A DNA stretch of 64,000 nt from Pararheinheimera marina (GCF_042654345.1 NZ_JBHSGB010000006.1:372001-436000), one strand, 5' to 3'; counted from the first letter of the stretch, positions 1-10,059 are shown. Notes: generated by a model from the letters alone, not told the origin. Made by a program: numbers and translations.

Positions 1-1982
1 TAATCATCCAGCGTGTCCAGATCAAGAATATCCGAACTACGCTGGGGTTTGAGCTGGGTATTGTTGCCAGCGCCGGTGCCAAATAACTCATTAAGCAGCT
101 GGTCCAGCTTATTGGTGTTGATAGGTTTGGCCAGTGAACCTTCAACCCGAATGCCATTTAACTGCTCCTGCGCTTTACGCACATTGGCACTAAGCACCAC
201 CACAGGCAGGTCGACGAGGTCAGGTTCAGAGCGAATGTAGCGGGCAATTTCATCCCCTGTCATATCTGGCAGCTGCATATCCAGCAGTACTAAATCTAAG
301 TCGTCTTCGGTTTCCAGCAGTGCCATGGCATCTTCGCCGGTTTCCGCCAGCACCACCTGATGGCCGCGTTGTTCCAGCAGATTGGTAGCAATTTCAGCAT
401 TCAGCGGCACATCTTCCACCAGCAGCACTGTCAGCGCCGGATGCAGGGGCAAGGCTTCAGGCTGCGGTGGCGCCAGCAACTGAGTCGGTAGCCGCACGCT
501 AAAACAACTGCCGCTACCGGTTTTGCTCTGCAGGCTGATACTGCCGTCCATGGCTTCCACCAATGAACGCGATACCGACAAGCCGATCCCTGAACCGACC
601 ATACTGAGCCTGCGACCGTCGCTGGATTTATAGTACATATCAAAGATACGTTGCTGCTCAGCTTCAGCCACCCCAATGCCGGTATCCCGTACATGGAACA
701 CCAGCTCATCGCCGGATTGCTCACTAAACTCCAGCTCCAGCAGCACCTGCCCTTTGGCAGTAAACTTCACCGCATTATTAAGCAGGTTCCATAACACCTG
801 CCGCACTCTGGTCGGATCCAGTTTGACATAACAGTCGGCACAGAACTCGGCCGGCGCTATAAACTCCAGCCCTTTTTGTTGGCAGATCAGGCTGGCGAAA
901 TTACAGATATCCCGGACAAAATCACCCAGTTGCACACTCTGATACAGAATATCCAGATCCTGCCGGTCAATTTTGTCCAGGTCGATAATGTCGTTGAAGA
1001 TATTGCCGAGCGTCTCGGCGCTACTAAAGATAGTGTTGCTCCAGCTGCGCTGCTCACTGCTTAGCTGAGTTTCCAGCAATCGCCGGCTCAGGCCGACAAT
1101 ACCATTCAGCGGTGTACGCAGTTCATGGCTTAAGGTGGCAATAAACTTGCCTTTGTCCTGATAGGCTTTTTCCAGTGCCTGCTCAGCCAGTTTACGTGAG
1201 GTAATATCACGGCCGAACCCCAGCAAACCAATATAGCGGCTTTGTTTGTCGAAAAATGGCACTTTGCGCATTTCAAACCACATCATCCGCCCATCGGGCG
1301 CCTGGTATTCCACATCAAGCGTCATAGCGGTGCGGCTGACGTTCAGTTCCTGGTCAATTAAAATGGCACTTGGCATGGTGTCGGCGTCGAACAACTCCGC
1401 TGGATAATGGCCAATCAGTTCTTTGGCCGATTTGCCCATCAGCACTTCAAACATCTTATTGCAGCTGACAATGCGGCCAGTCTCGTCGCGGTAATAGAAC
1501 AAATCGGGAGAACTGTCGACAATAGAACGCATCAGCAAACTTTGCTCTTCCAGCTCCTGCTGGGTTTTACGGCGCCAGGCAATTTCCCGGCGCAGTTCGT
1601 CCACCGCCCGACGTTTTGCCTGAAACGCCTTTTTCCGCTCTTCAATTTCAAAGTTCAGCTGACGAATGGTTTCCTGCATATTCTGGTTCAGCAACCGCTC
1701 CTGTCGGATCGAGTCCTGCAGATAGAACAGCGCTTCGTCCAGATGTTGCACCAGGTAAAAACTGATCAGAATAAACACCGGCGAACAGGTCAGCGAAAAC
1801 AGCAAAGCGCCAAGCACCAGTGGCCACAGCACCACTTCATACAACAGCAGGCTATAAGCACCAGTCAGGACCCCTGTGACGGCCTGCAATAAGATAAAAC
1901 AGAGGAAAAAGCACTGCAGCCAGCCCCATTGCTTCAGGTAACTGGCAAATTTCCGGATCACAGGATGAACACTGTGTTGCAT
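1..1982 (-). CDS. arcB: ArcB-like hybrid sensor histidine kinase (3' end outside window)
   Basis: Membrane-bound redox sensor kinase that, in the Arc system, phosphorylates ArcA in response to quinone redox state. Reading from the ATG at 1982 (an in-frame TAA lies 18 nt upstream): two N-terminal membrane helices (about residues 18-80), a coiled coil, a PAS domain (about 145-265), the H-box SHELRTPLNGIVGLS with phospho-acceptor His286, an N/G-box ATPase domain, and a receiver domain with Asp568 in LLDMQLPDMTG. The window ends at residue 660, so the Hpt domain expected from E. coli ArcB (about 778 aa) would lie outside. The linker and H-box match E. coli ArcB closely, and arcB also lies near gltBD in E. 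coli. One of the two E. coli redox cysteines is kept (Cys174) but the other position is Trp235. Divergent from folE2. Confidence 0.9.
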   Translation of the reverse strand, partial: MQHSVHPVIRKFASYLKQWGWLQCFFLCFILLQAVTGVLTGAYSLLLYEVVLWPLVLGALLFSLTCSPVFILISFYLVQHLDEALFYLQDSIRQERLLNQNMQETIRQLNFEIEERKKAFQAKRRAVDELRREIAWRRKTQQELEEQSLLMRSIVDSSPDLFYYRDETGRIVSCNKMFEVLMGKSAKELIGHYPAELFDADTMPSAILIDQELNVSRTAMTLDVEYQAPDGRMMWFEMRKVPFFDKQSRYIGLLGFGRDITSRKLAEQALEKAYQDKGKFIATLSHELRTPLNGIVGLSRRLLETQLSSEQRSWSNTIFSSAETLGNIFNDIIDLDKIDRQDLDILYQSVQLGDFVRDICNFASLICQQKGLEFIAPAEFCADCYVKLDPTRVRQVLWNLLNNAVKFTAKGQVLLELEFSEQSGDELVFHVRDTGIGVAEAEQQRIFDMYYKSSDGRRLSMVGSGIGLSVSRSLVEAMDGSISLQSKTGSGSCFSVRLPTQLLAPPQPEALPLHPALTVLLVEDVPLNAEIATNLLEQRGHQVVLAETGEDAMALLETEDDLDLVLLDMQLPDMTGDEIARYIRSEPDLVDLPVVVLSANVRKAQEQLNGIRVEGSLAKPINTNKLDQLLNELFGTGAGNNTQLKPQRSSDILDLDTLDD

Positions 1983-2295
1983 GCGAGCCTTCAGGGGTTA
2001 CAGAAAATCATGGTCAGTCTGCCAAAAACACCTCTGCTTGTCGCCATCAATTTGGCCAGTCGGCATGAAAGTGCCAGGCAACAACTTGAATTCAGCCAGC
2101 AGCAGCCCAATTTAGCGAATATCTGAGCAAAACACTCAGGTATTCGTTTTTTTCGTTTAAGCCATTCGAAAAAAATCAGCCAAGGCCGCACAAGTTTTAT
2201 ACAGGTCCATAGAAAAAAATATGGTATAAAGTGCGCCAATTTTTAAGGCAGCCCGTATTGCACTGGGTTGTATAAAAACGGACATTGGAGTTTTC
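1983..2295. promoter_or_regulatory. arcB-folE2 divergent intergenic region
   Basis: A 313-bp spacer that must hold the promoters of arcB (leftward) and folE2 (rightward). A TATAAA-like -10 candidate occurs near 2224-2230 and a GGAG ribosome-binding site sits just before the folE2 ATG. The short open frames across it look like chance. I see no repeat or RNA gene. Confidence 0.4.
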
Positions 2296-3222
2296 ATGCC
2301 GAGCATAATGCCAGACGTAGCCAACCATGCATCAGCCAGTTACGAAAGTACGCTGGATTGGGTTGGTATGAGCCAGATTGAACTGCCCCTGATGTTCGCC
2401 GTTGCCGGCGAAGCACCGCGTCAGGTCAGCAGTAAAGTAGAAGCTTTTGTGAACCTGAAGGATCCAAAGGCCAAAGGCATTCATATGTCACGGCTTTACC
2501 TGCTACTGGATCAGCTGTCCAATGAATCCAGCCTGAGTTTTCAGACCTTAAGCCAGCTGCTGCACGATTTTATCAGCAGCCATGAAGAGCTGAGCACCCA
2601 TGCTTTTGTAAAGTTTGACTTTGACCTGCATCTGCGCAGAAAAGCACTGATCACTGAAAAACAAGGCTGGAAAGCTTACCCTGTCACTATCACTGGTCAG
2701 CGCAAAGACGGCAAACTGTCGGTTGAGCTGAAGGTAAATGTGCCTTATTCATCAACCTGTCCTTGTTCTGCAGCACTGGCGCGCCAGTTAATTCAGGAAG
2801 CTTTTGTCACTAAGTTCGCCGGCCATAAAGAAGTCAGTATGGAACTGGTGAAAGACTGGTTGGGTACCACTCAGGGTATTGTGGCCACGCCACATAGTCA
2901 GCGTTCTGTGGCGGAAGTCAAAGTGAAGTTGAATCAAAGAGTGATCGACTTCCCGGTGATTGCGCTGATTGATGCCATTGAAGATGCGTTACAGACGCCG
3001 GTGCAAGCCGCAGTGAAACGCGCAGACGAACAGGAATTTGCCCGCTTAAACGGTCAGAATCTGATGTTCTGTGAAGATGCAGCCCGCCGTTTAAAACAGG
3101 CGTTAAATAACCTGACTGAATTCGACGACTTCTGGCTGCGGGTGAACCACTATGAATCTCTGCATGCCCACGACGCTGTGGCTGTGACGGTCAAAGGTGT
3201 TGCATCAGGTTACATCGCATAA
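2296..3222 (+). CDS. folE2: GTP cyclohydrolase I type 2 (FolE2)
   Basis: Cytoplasmic enzyme making 7,8-dihydroneopterin triphosphate from GTP, the first step of folate (and queuosine) synthesis; the type 2 family is structurally distinct from zinc-dependent FolE and often uses other metals. The 308-aa length fits the family. The N-terminal segment with LDWVGMSQIELP, the conserved YSSTCPCSAAL segment carrying the catalytic cysteine (about residue 153), and the C-terminal NHYESLHAHDAVA stretch are typical. The ATG follows a GGAG site. It stands alone between arcB and gltB and ends in a clear rho-independent terminator. I cannot see whether a zinc-dependent FolE also exists, or a clear Zur box upstream. 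Confidence 0.93.
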   Translation: MPSIMPDVANHASASYESTLDWVGMSQIELPLMFAVAGEAPRQVSSKVEAFVNLKDPKAKGIHMSRLYLLLDQLSNESSLSFQTLSQLLHDFISSHEELSTHAFVKFDFDLHLRRKALITEKQGWKAYPVTITGQRKDGKLSVELKVNVPYSSTCPCSAALARQLIQEAFVTKFAGHKEVSMELVKDWLGTTQGIVATPHSQRSVAEVKVKLNQRVIDFPVIALIDAIEDALQTPVQAAVKRADEQEFARLNGQNLMFCEDAARRLKQALNNLTEFDDFWLRVNHYESLHAHDAVAVTVKGVASGYIA

Positions 3223-3251
3223 GTTTCGCATAAAAAATATCTTCTCAATTA

Positions 3252-3282
3252 CAAAAAAGGCCGGTCTAACCGGCCTTTTTTC
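3252..3282 (+). terminator. Rho-independent terminator of folE2
   Basis: Stem AAAGGCCGG / CCGGCCTTT with a TCTAA loop, followed by a T run, 30 bp after the folE2 stop. Confidence 0.9.
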
Positions 3283-3601
3283 TATCTCTCCTGGCATTTA
3301 CTGCCAAAAAAACTAGATTTAATGTAATTAAATTACAAAAAACTGCTGTTCTTTTCGACGGTCTAATGGCCTGGGCTAAGCGGCAAATCTGTCTTGCAAT
3401 TTCGGCCGAATCTCGGTATATCTAAAAGGCATTTTTATGGATAGACGTCTAAACGGCATAAAAATGCAGCCCAAAGGTCAGCAAACTGCATGAAAGCATA
3501 AATGTTGTTTTCTTTCAGTGATAAAAACGCCCATTACAAGAATAATAATTCACTATTTATAAATTTATATTTACTTTTTAGGACAGGTTGGAGGAAGGGT
3601 C
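3283..3601 (+). promoter_or_regulatory. gltB upstream region with hairpin and MetJ-box-like sequence
   Basis: About 320 bp without a gene. An 11-bp perfect inverted repeat (3429-3439 and 3457-3467) flanks an AGACGTCT octamer at 3443-3450, which equals the MetJ-box consensus. The part nearest gltB is very AT-rich, and a strong GGAGGAAGG ribosome-binding site precedes the gltB ATG. MetJ control is only a hypothesis, because I see one good box and one weak neighbour (3451-3458). Confidence 0.45.
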
Positions 3602-6600
3602 ATGGCGTTGTATCACCACAGTCAGGCGAGAGAGAACTGTGGCTTTGGTCTGATCGCCCATTTAGAAGGCGTCGCCAGCCACCGTATTGTGAGAACTGCG
3701 ATCAGCGGCTTAGACCGGATGCAGCACAGAGGTGGAATTTCAGCGGATGGGAAAACAGGTGATGGTTGCGGCCTGTTAATGCAAAAGCCCGACAGCTTTT
3801 ACCGCGCTGTAGCGGAAGAAAAAGGCTGGAGTTTAGGGACTAAATATGGGGTGGGTATTATTTTCCTCAGCCAGGATCCGGTTAAAGCCGAACTGGCACG
3901 GGCTATTATTGAGCAGGAAATTACCCGCGAGACTCTGACCCTGGTGGGCTGGCGTGAGATGCCGGTTGATGCATCGGTGTTAGGTGAACTCGCCCTCGAT
4001 TCCATGCCACAAATTAAACAGGTCTTTGTCAGCGCCCAGCCAGGCTGGGGCGATCACGACTTAGAGCGCCGCCTTTATATGGTGCGCCGTCGTATCGAAA
4101 AACAACTGACCGACGACAAAGACTTTTATATCCCAAGCTTTTCTTCGTTGGTGACCGTATTTAAAGGTCTGATGATGCCGGCTGATTTGCCGCGTTTTTA
4201 TCTGGATCTGGCCGATGTGCGGATGGAAACCTCCATTTGCGTATTCCACCAGCGCTTTTCGACCAATACCATGCCTCGCTGGGCCTTAGCTCAGCCATTC
4301 CGTTTCCTGGCCCACAATGGTGAAATCAATACCATTACCGGTAACCGTCAATGGGCGCGGGCACGCCAATATAAATTCGCTTCGCCATTGCTGCCCGATT
4401 TGCAGACAGCAGCGCCTTTTGTCAGCCAAAGCGGCTCGGATTCCAGCTCGTTAGACAATATGCTGGAACTGCTGCTGGCCGGCGGTATGGACTTGTTCCG
4501 TGCTATGCGTTTGCTGGTACCACCAGCCTGGCAAGGCAACAAGGTTATGGACGACAACCTCAAAGCCTTCTATGAATTCAACTCCATGCATATGGAACCA
4601 TGGGATGGCCCGGCCGGTATTGTCATGACCAACGGTAAGCATGTGGCCTGTAACCTGGACCGCAATGGCTTGCGCCCTGCCCGTTTTGTTATTACCAAAG
4701 ACAAGCTGATCACGCTGGCTTCTGAAGTCGGCATTTGGGATTACACACCAGATGAAGTGCAGGAAAAAGGCCGTGTTGGCCCGGGCGAGATGCTGGCGGT
4801 GGACACATCAACAGGCAAAATCTGGCGCTCCGAAGAAATTGACGCCGACCTGATGAACCGTCACCCGTACCGCAAATGGTTGTCTGCTAACGTGCAGCGC
4901 CTGGTGCCGTACGAGCAGTTTGACAGCGACCTGATTGGCAAACGTGTATTCAGCGACGACGACATGCTGGTGTACCACAAGCTGTTTAACTACAGCTATG
5001 AAGAAATCGAGCAAGTGATCAGCGTGCTGGCCAAAGACGGCCAGGAAGCAGTCGGCTCTATGGGTGACGACACCCCGATGGCCGTGCTGTCACAGAAAAC
5101 CCGTACTTTCTATGACTATTTCCGTCAGCAGTTTGCTCAGGTGACCAACCCGCCAATAGATCCGCTGCGGGAAGCGCACGTGATGTCGCTGGCCACCAGT
5201 ATTGGCCGCGAGCACAACGTGTTCAGTGAAACGGCTGGTTATGCACGCCGTATTCAGTTTGAATCGCCGGTGATGATGTACAGCGATTTAAAACAGTTGA
5301 AAACCGCTGATGAGAAATACTACAAGCACCATATTATTTCGCTGAACTTTGACCCGAGTGAAGAAAGCCTGGAACAGGCCACCCGACGTATTTGTCATGA
5401 AGCGGTGCGTGTGGTGCGCGATGACAAAATTGTGCTTGTGATCCTGACTGACCGCCGTATTGCTCAGGGGTTAATCCCTATCCCGGCAGCTATGGCCGTG
5501 GGGGCAGTGCACCATGCGCTGATCGACAATCAGCTGCGTTGTGACTCCAACATTATTATCGAAACCGCGTCGGCCCGTGACCCGCACCACTTTGCGGTGC
5601 TGGTTGGTTTAGGCGCAACAGGTATTTACCCCTTTATGGTGTACGAGACCATTGAACAGCTGGTGGAAAAAGGCAGCTTAGCGCTGAGCGCCCGCCAGGC
5701 TGTACTGAACTACCGCAAAGGTATCAATAAAGGTCTGTACAAAATCATGTCGAAAATGGGTATTTCGACCGTCGCCAGCTACCGCTGCTCCAACCTGTTT
5801 GAAGCTGTGGGCATCAATAAAAACGTGATGCAGCTGTGCTTCCCGGATATGCCATCACGCATTCAGGGCGCCGACTTCACTGATTTCCAGCAGGACTTAC
5901 AAAACCGCGCCAACAGCGCCTGGCTAAAACGTAAGCCACTGACCCATGGCGGCCAGCTGAAATACGTGCACGACGGTGAATACCACGCCTATAACCCGGA
6001 TGTGGTGCAAAGCCTGCAAAAAGCCGTGCGTTCCGGTAAATATACCGATTACAAAATCTATTCGGACTTTGTGAATCAACGTCCGGTGGCGCATTTACGG
6101 GATTTGTTTGAGCTCAATTATGCGGCTGCCAGCCCAATTGCCATCGAACAGGTGGAAGCGCAACAACAGATGTACCCACGCTTTGACAGCGCGGCCATGT
6201 CTATTGGCGCCTTAAGCCCGGAAGCGCATGAAGCGCTGGCCATTGCGATGAACCGCTTGGGCGGTCGCTCTAACTCAGGTGAAGGTGGTGAAGACCCCCG
6301 CCGCTTTGGCACTGAGAAAAACAGCAAAATCAAACAGGTGGCCTCTGGTCGTTTTGGTGTGACACCGCACTATCTGGTGAATGCTGAAGTTATTCAGATC
6401 AAAGTGGCGCAAGGCGCCAAGCCAGGTGAAGGCGGTCAGCTGCCAGGTGAAAAAGTCACGGCTGAAATTGCCCGTCTGCGCTATTCAGTGCCGGGGGTCA
6501 CGCTGATTTCGCCACCGCCACACCATGATATTTATTCGATTGAAGATTTAGCCCAGCTGATTTTCGATTTAAAACAGGTGAACCCGGACGCTTTGGTGTC

Positions 6601-8068
6601 AGTGAAGCTGGTGTCTGAACCTGGTGTTGGCACTATTGCCACCGGGGTGGCCAAAGCCTATGCCGACTTAATTACAGTGTCTGGCTACGACGGCGGCACA
6701 GGTGCCAGCCCGCTGACGTCGGTCAAATACGCCGGCTCGCCGTGGGAACTCGGTTTGGCGGAAGTGCACCAGGCGTTAGTCGACAACGGTCTGCGTGACC
6801 GCGTACGTCTGCAGGTGGATGGTGGTCTGAAAACCGGCCTGGATGTGGTGAAAGCCGCTATTTTAGGCGCTGAAAGCTTTGGTTTTGGTACTGGCCCTAT
6901 GGTTGCTTTAGGCTGTAAATTCCTGCGCATTTGCCACTTAAATAACTGCGCCACTGGCGTCGCCACTCAGGACGCCACGCTGCGCCGCGACCACTTTAAC
7001 GGCTTGCCGGAAATGGTGATGAACTACTTTAAGTTCTTATCCCAGGAAGTGCGTGAGCTGATGGCAGAACTGGGTGTGTCTCAACTGACTGACCTGATTG
7101 GCCGCACTGATTTATTGTCCGTGCGCCAGGGCCAGACGCAGAAACAGCTGAAACTGGATTTAAGCCCAATTCTGCAATCGTCCGGCGTGCAGTCAAGCAA
7201 ACCGCTCTACTGTGTGCAGAACAATACGCCATTTGACCCGGGTGCGCTAAACCAGTTACTGGTCGAACGCTGCAAAGACATGGTGCAGTACAAAACCGGT
7301 GGCCGCTTAAACCTGGCTATTCGCAATACGGACCGTTCTGTCGGTGCGACTTTGTCAGGCTTAATTGCCCGTCATCATGGCAACCAAGGCATGGCCACTG
7401 ACCCTATCCAGGTGCAGTTTAACGGTACTGCAGGCCAAAGCTTCGGCGTCTGGAATGCTGGCGGTCTGCATTTATCTTTGCAGGGTGACGCCAACGATTA
7501 CGTTGGTAAAGGCATGACAGGTGGTCAGCTGGCCATTTACCCACCTAAAGGCGTCAGCTACTCAAAAGACGATGCCACCATTGCCGGTAACACCTGTTTG
7601 TACGGCGCCACAGGTGGCCGCTTGTATTTAGCAGGCCGCGCTGGTGAGCGTTTTGCGGTGCGTAACTCCGGCGCTATTGCCGTGGTAGAAGGCACAGGCG
7701 ATAACTGCTGTGAATACATGACAGGTGGTGTGGTGTTGGTACTGGGTCAGACCGGTGTCAACTTTGGCGCCGGTATGACAGGCGGCTTTGCTTATTTGTT
7801 AGATGAACAAGATGATTTGTGCCTGAGGGTAAACCCTGAACTGGTGGAAACGCTGGATGTCAGCATGCCGATTTTGCAGGAACACCTGCGTAGTCTGCTG
7901 CATCAACACGTTGAAGCCACCGGCAGTGAGAAAGCCCACCGCATTCTTACTGAGTTCAGTAGTTATTTACCTAAATTCAAGCTGGTGAAACCAAAAACCA
8001 GCGATGTAAACACCTTGCTGGGTCACCGTGCGCGCTCGTCTGACGAGTTGCGGGTGCAGGCGATGTAA
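3602..8068 (+). CDS. gltB: Glutamate synthase (NADPH) large subunit
   Basis: Alpha chain of GOGAT, which moves the amide nitrogen of glutamine to 2-oxoglutarate, giving two glutamates; with glutamine synthetase it is the main ammonia-assimilation route. At 1488 aa it is full length. A short propeptide precedes the N-terminal nucleophile Cys13 in RENCGFGLIAH, the class II amidotransferase start. Next come the central domain, the FMN-binding synthase domain (SNSGEGGEDP, GYDGGTGASPL) and 3Fe-4S ligands Cys1105, Cys1111 and Cys1116, then the C-terminal beta-helix with repeated TGG motifs. Near-identical segments to E. coli GltB occur along the whole length. Cotranscribed with gltD 12 bp downstream. 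Confidence 0.98.
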   Translation: MALYHHSQARENCGFGLIAHLEGVASHRIVRTAISGLDRMQHRGGISADGKTGDGCGLLMQKPDSFYRAVAEEKGWSLGTKYGVGIIFLSQDPVKAELARAIIEQEITRETLTLVGWREMPVDASVLGELALDSMPQIKQVFVSAQPGWGDHDLERRLYMVRRRIEKQLTDDKDFYIPSFSSLVTVFKGLMMPADLPRFYLDLADVRMETSICVFHQRFSTNTMPRWALAQPFRFLAHNGEINTITGNRQWARARQYKFASPLLPDLQTAAPFVSQSGSDSSSLDNMLELLLAGGMDLFRAMRLLVPPAWQGNKVMDDNLKAFYEFNSMHMEPWDGPAGIVMTNGKHVACNLDRNGLRPARFVITKDKLITLASEVGIWDYTPDEVQEKGRVGPGEMLAVDTSTGKIWRSEEIDADLMNRHPYRKWLSANVQRLVPYEQFDSDLIGKRVFSDDDMLVYHKLFNYSYEEIEQVISVLAKDGQEAVGSMGDDTPMAVLSQKTRTFYDYFRQQFAQVTNPPIDPLREAHVMSLATSIGREHNVFSETAGYARRIQFESPVMMYSDLKQLKTADEKYYKHHIISLNFDPSEESLEQATRRICHEAVRVVRDDKIVLVILTDRRIAQGLIPIPAAMAVGAVHHALIDNQLRCDSNIIIETASARDPHHFAVLVGLGATGIYPFMVYETIEQLVEKGSLALSARQAVLNYRKGINKGLYKIMSKMGISTVASYRCSNLFEAVGINKNVMQLCFPDMPSRIQGADFTDFQQDLQNRANSAWLKRKPLTHGGQLKYVHDGEYHAYNPDVVQSLQKAVRSGKYTDYKIYSDFVNQRPVAHLRDLFELNYAAASPIAIEQVEAQQQMYPRFDSAAMSIGALSPEAHEALAIAMNRLGGRSNSGEGGEDPRRFGTEKNSKIKQVASGRFGVTPHYLVNAEVIQIKVAQGAKPGEGGQLPGEKVTAEIARLRYSVPGVTLISPPPHHDIYSIEDLAQLIFDLKQVNPDALVSVKLVSEPGVGTIATGVAKAYADLITVSGYDGGTGASPLTSVKYAGSPWELGLAEVHQALVDNGLRDRVRLQVDGGLKTGLDVVKAAILGAESFGFGTGPMVALGCKFLRICHLNNCATGVATQDATLRRDHFNGLPEMVMNYFKFLSQEVRELMAELGVSQLTDLIGRTDLLSVRQGQTQKQLKLDLSPILQSSGVQSSKPLYCVQNNTPFDPGALNQLLVERCKDMVQYKTGGRLNLAIRNTDRSVGATLSGLIARHHGNQGMATDPIQVQFNGTAGQSFGVWNAGGLHLSLQGDANDYVGKGMTGGQLAIYPPKGVSYSKDDATIAGNTCLYGATGGRLYLAGRAGERFAVRNSGAIAVVEGTGDNCCEYMTGGVVLVLGQTGVNFGAGMTGGFAYLLDEQDDLCLRVNPELVETLDVSMPILQEHLRSLLHQHVEATGSEKAHRILTEFSSYLPKFKLVKPKTSDVNTLLGHRARSSDELRVQAM

Positions 8069-8080
8069 GGAGCACTCATC

Positions 8081-9493
8081 ATGGCACAAAACGTATACCA
8101 GTTTATCGATGTAAAGCGGGTCGACCCGCCAAAGCGCTCGCACCGCGAGCGCACTATTGAATTCGTAGAAATTTACCAGCCAATGACAGAAACCCAGGCG
8201 GCAGGTCAGGCCGACCGCTGTCTGGACTGTGGTAACCCCTACTGCGAATGGAAATGCCCGGTGCATAACTACATTCCGCAGTGGCTGAAGCTGGCCAACG
8301 ACGGCAAGATTATTGAAGCAGCTGAGCTGTCGCATAAAACCAACAGCCTGCCGGAAGTCTGTGGCCGGGTGTGCCCACAAGACCGCTTATGCGAAGGCGC
8401 CTGTACCCTGAACGAAGGCTTTGGCGCTGTAACCATCGGCTCCATTGAAAAGTACATTACCGACAAAGCCTTTCAGATGGGCTGGCGGCCGGACTTATCC
8501 GCCGTGGTGAAAACCGACAAACGGGTGGCTGTTATTGGCGCCGGCCCGGCAGGCCTGGCCTGTGCTGACGTGCTGATCCGTAACGGTGTTACCCCAGTGG
8601 TGTTTGACCGTTACCCAGAAATTGGTGGCCTGCTGACCTTTGGTATTCCGCCATTTAAACTGGAAAAAGACGTACTGAAACTTCGCCGCGAAATCTTTAC
8701 CGAGATGGGCATTGAGTTTCGTCTGAACACCAATGTCGGTGTAGACGTCAGCTTTGACTCCTTATTGGCCGAGTACGACGCTGTGTTTTTAGCGCTCGGC
8801 ACCTACACGCCAATGCAAGGTGGTTTAGTCAATGAAGACGCGCCTGGGGTCTATGAAGCACTGCCGTTTTTGATTGGCAACATCAACAACCTGATGGGCT
8901 GGCAGACAGAACACCCGTTCGTCGATATGGCCGGCAAAAAAGTGGTGGTATTAGGCGGTGGTGACACCGCAATGGACTGTGTCCGTACCTCGATTCGCCA
9001 GGGCGCCAGCCAGGTGATTTGTGCGTACCGCCGCGATGAAGCCAATATGCCGGGTTCGCGCCGTGAAGTGCAAAATGCCCGCGAAGAAGGGGTGGAGTTT
9101 CTATTTAACCTGCAGCCACTGGGCATTGAAGTGGACGCAAACGGCAACACCATTGGCGTCAAAGTGGTCACCACCCAAATGGGTGCACCAGACGCCAAAG
9201 GCCGCCGCAATGCCGAAGCCGTGCCAGGCTCAGAGCAAGTATTGGCCGCAGACGCCGTGATTGTGGCCTTCGGCTTCCAGCCAAGCCCACCGCAATGGCT
9301 GAAAGATATGGGTGTAGCGTTGGATGAAAAAGGCCGTGTGGTGGCCAGTGAAACCAGCCCTTACCCACTGCAAACCAACCAGCAAAAAATCTTCGCCGGT
9401 GGCGATATGGTGCGTGGCTCCGACCTGGTCGTCACCGCCATCGCCCAGGGCCGCAAAGCCGCTGAAGGTATTCTGGATTATTTGCAGGTGTAA
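8081..9493 (+). CDS. gltD: Glutamate synthase small subunit
   Basis: Beta chain of GOGAT, which takes electrons from NADPH through FAD and passes them to the alpha chain through 4Fe-4S clusters. The 470-aa protein has two N-terminal cysteine groups (CLDCGNPYCEWKC about residues 47-59, and CGRVCPQDRLCEGAC about 94-108), the FAD-binding Rossmann motif VIGAGPAGLACA (about 152), and a second nucleotide-binding motif VVLGGGDTAMDC (about 290). The C-terminal GGDMVRGSDLVVTAI is typical of the family. AAGGAG precedes the ATG, 12 bp after gltB, so the two form an operon ended by a hairpin. Confidence 0.98.
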   Translation: MAQNVYQFIDVKRVDPPKRSHRERTIEFVEIYQPMTETQAAGQADRCLDCGNPYCEWKCPVHNYIPQWLKLANDGKIIEAAELSHKTNSLPEVCGRVCPQDRLCEGACTLNEGFGAVTIGSIEKYITDKAFQMGWRPDLSAVVKTDKRVAVIGAGPAGLACADVLIRNGVTPVVFDRYPEIGGLLTFGIPPFKLEKDVLKLRREIFTEMGIEFRLNTNVGVDVSFDSLLAEYDAVFLALGTYTPMQGGLVNEDAPGVYEALPFLIGNINNLMGWQTEHPFVDMAGKKVVVLGGGDTAMDCVRTSIRQGASQVICAYRRDEANMPGSRREVQNAREEGVEFLFNLQPLGIEVDANGNTIGVKVVTTQMGAPDAKGRRNAEAVPGSEQVLAADAVIVAFGFQPSPPQWLKDMGVALDEKGRVVASETSPYPLQTNQQKIFAGGDMVRGSDLVVTAIAQGRKAAEGILDYLQV

Positions 9494-9508
9494 AGTTGCG
9501 GGTTTAAC

Positions 9509-9543
9509 AGTGAAAGGGCGTGGCATTACACGCCCTTTCACTT
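9509..9543 (+). terminator. Hairpin downstream of gltD
   Basis: A near-perfect 14-bp stem (AGTGAAAGGGCGTG with its complement) around a 6-nt loop, starting about 16 bp after the gltD stop. It lacks a long T run, so termination strength is uncertain. Confidence 0.65.
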
Positions 9544-9699
9544 AATGCTTGATAGCAGCATCGATGACATGTCAACTTACCCTAAAAGCGTTTACTTAAA
9601 AAATATGCTACGTCAGGAAAAATAAAAACGCCAAAAGCTCGCAGAAACAGCTTCAAACCACTTATTGAGTAAAACCTAAACCATCTACTCTGTTCAGGA

Positions 9700-10059
9700 T
9701 TATTCTCTTACATTAAACAAGCCTTTCAGAATATAACCGACCAAACCTACAACCACTGTCGTTGAAGTAAGCAAGGCAATAATTACTTCCGGTGGAACTT
9801 CTCTGCTGTAATCAAACTGCTCACACATGTAAAAGGCAACTACAGTCCACAAAGCAATAAACCATAACCACATTAACCATAAAACATGCGCTGATAACGA
9901 CCGCTTAAGTTCCGTCGAGGTTCGGGTGTCTTCGGTCTTCGCTCTTACACCATCGGTTTCCGCTCTAGCGCGTTGCTGTACCTCAAGAACGTCCTGATCT
10001 GTCGGTTCTGGTTCTATTGGGTCATCCGCTAAAGGTGGTAACTCGAGGTTTAAAGACAT
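9700..10059 (-). CDS. Small two-helix membrane protein, candidate toxin of a Panacea pair
   Basis: A 119-aa protein of no family I can name. The first ~55 residues are acidic, then charged and predicted helical. Two hydrophobic helices follow (about residues 57-76, rich in Trp, and about 92-114), and the protein ends in a short cytosolic-type tail. Its ATG lies inside the last codons of the upstream Panacea-domain gene (10-nt overlap), so the two are translationally coupled. Panacea antitoxins are known to pair with varied toxins, some membrane-active, so a membrane-acting toxin is inferred from context only. Local base composition is more AT-rich than the gltBD side, consistent with transfer. 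Confidence 0.7.
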   Translation of the reverse strand: MSLNLELPPLADDPIEPEPTDQDVLEVQQRARAETDGVRAKTEDTRTSTELKRSLSAHVLWLMWLWFIALWTVVAFYMCEQFDYSREVPPEVIIALLTSTTVVVGLVGYILKGLFNVRE

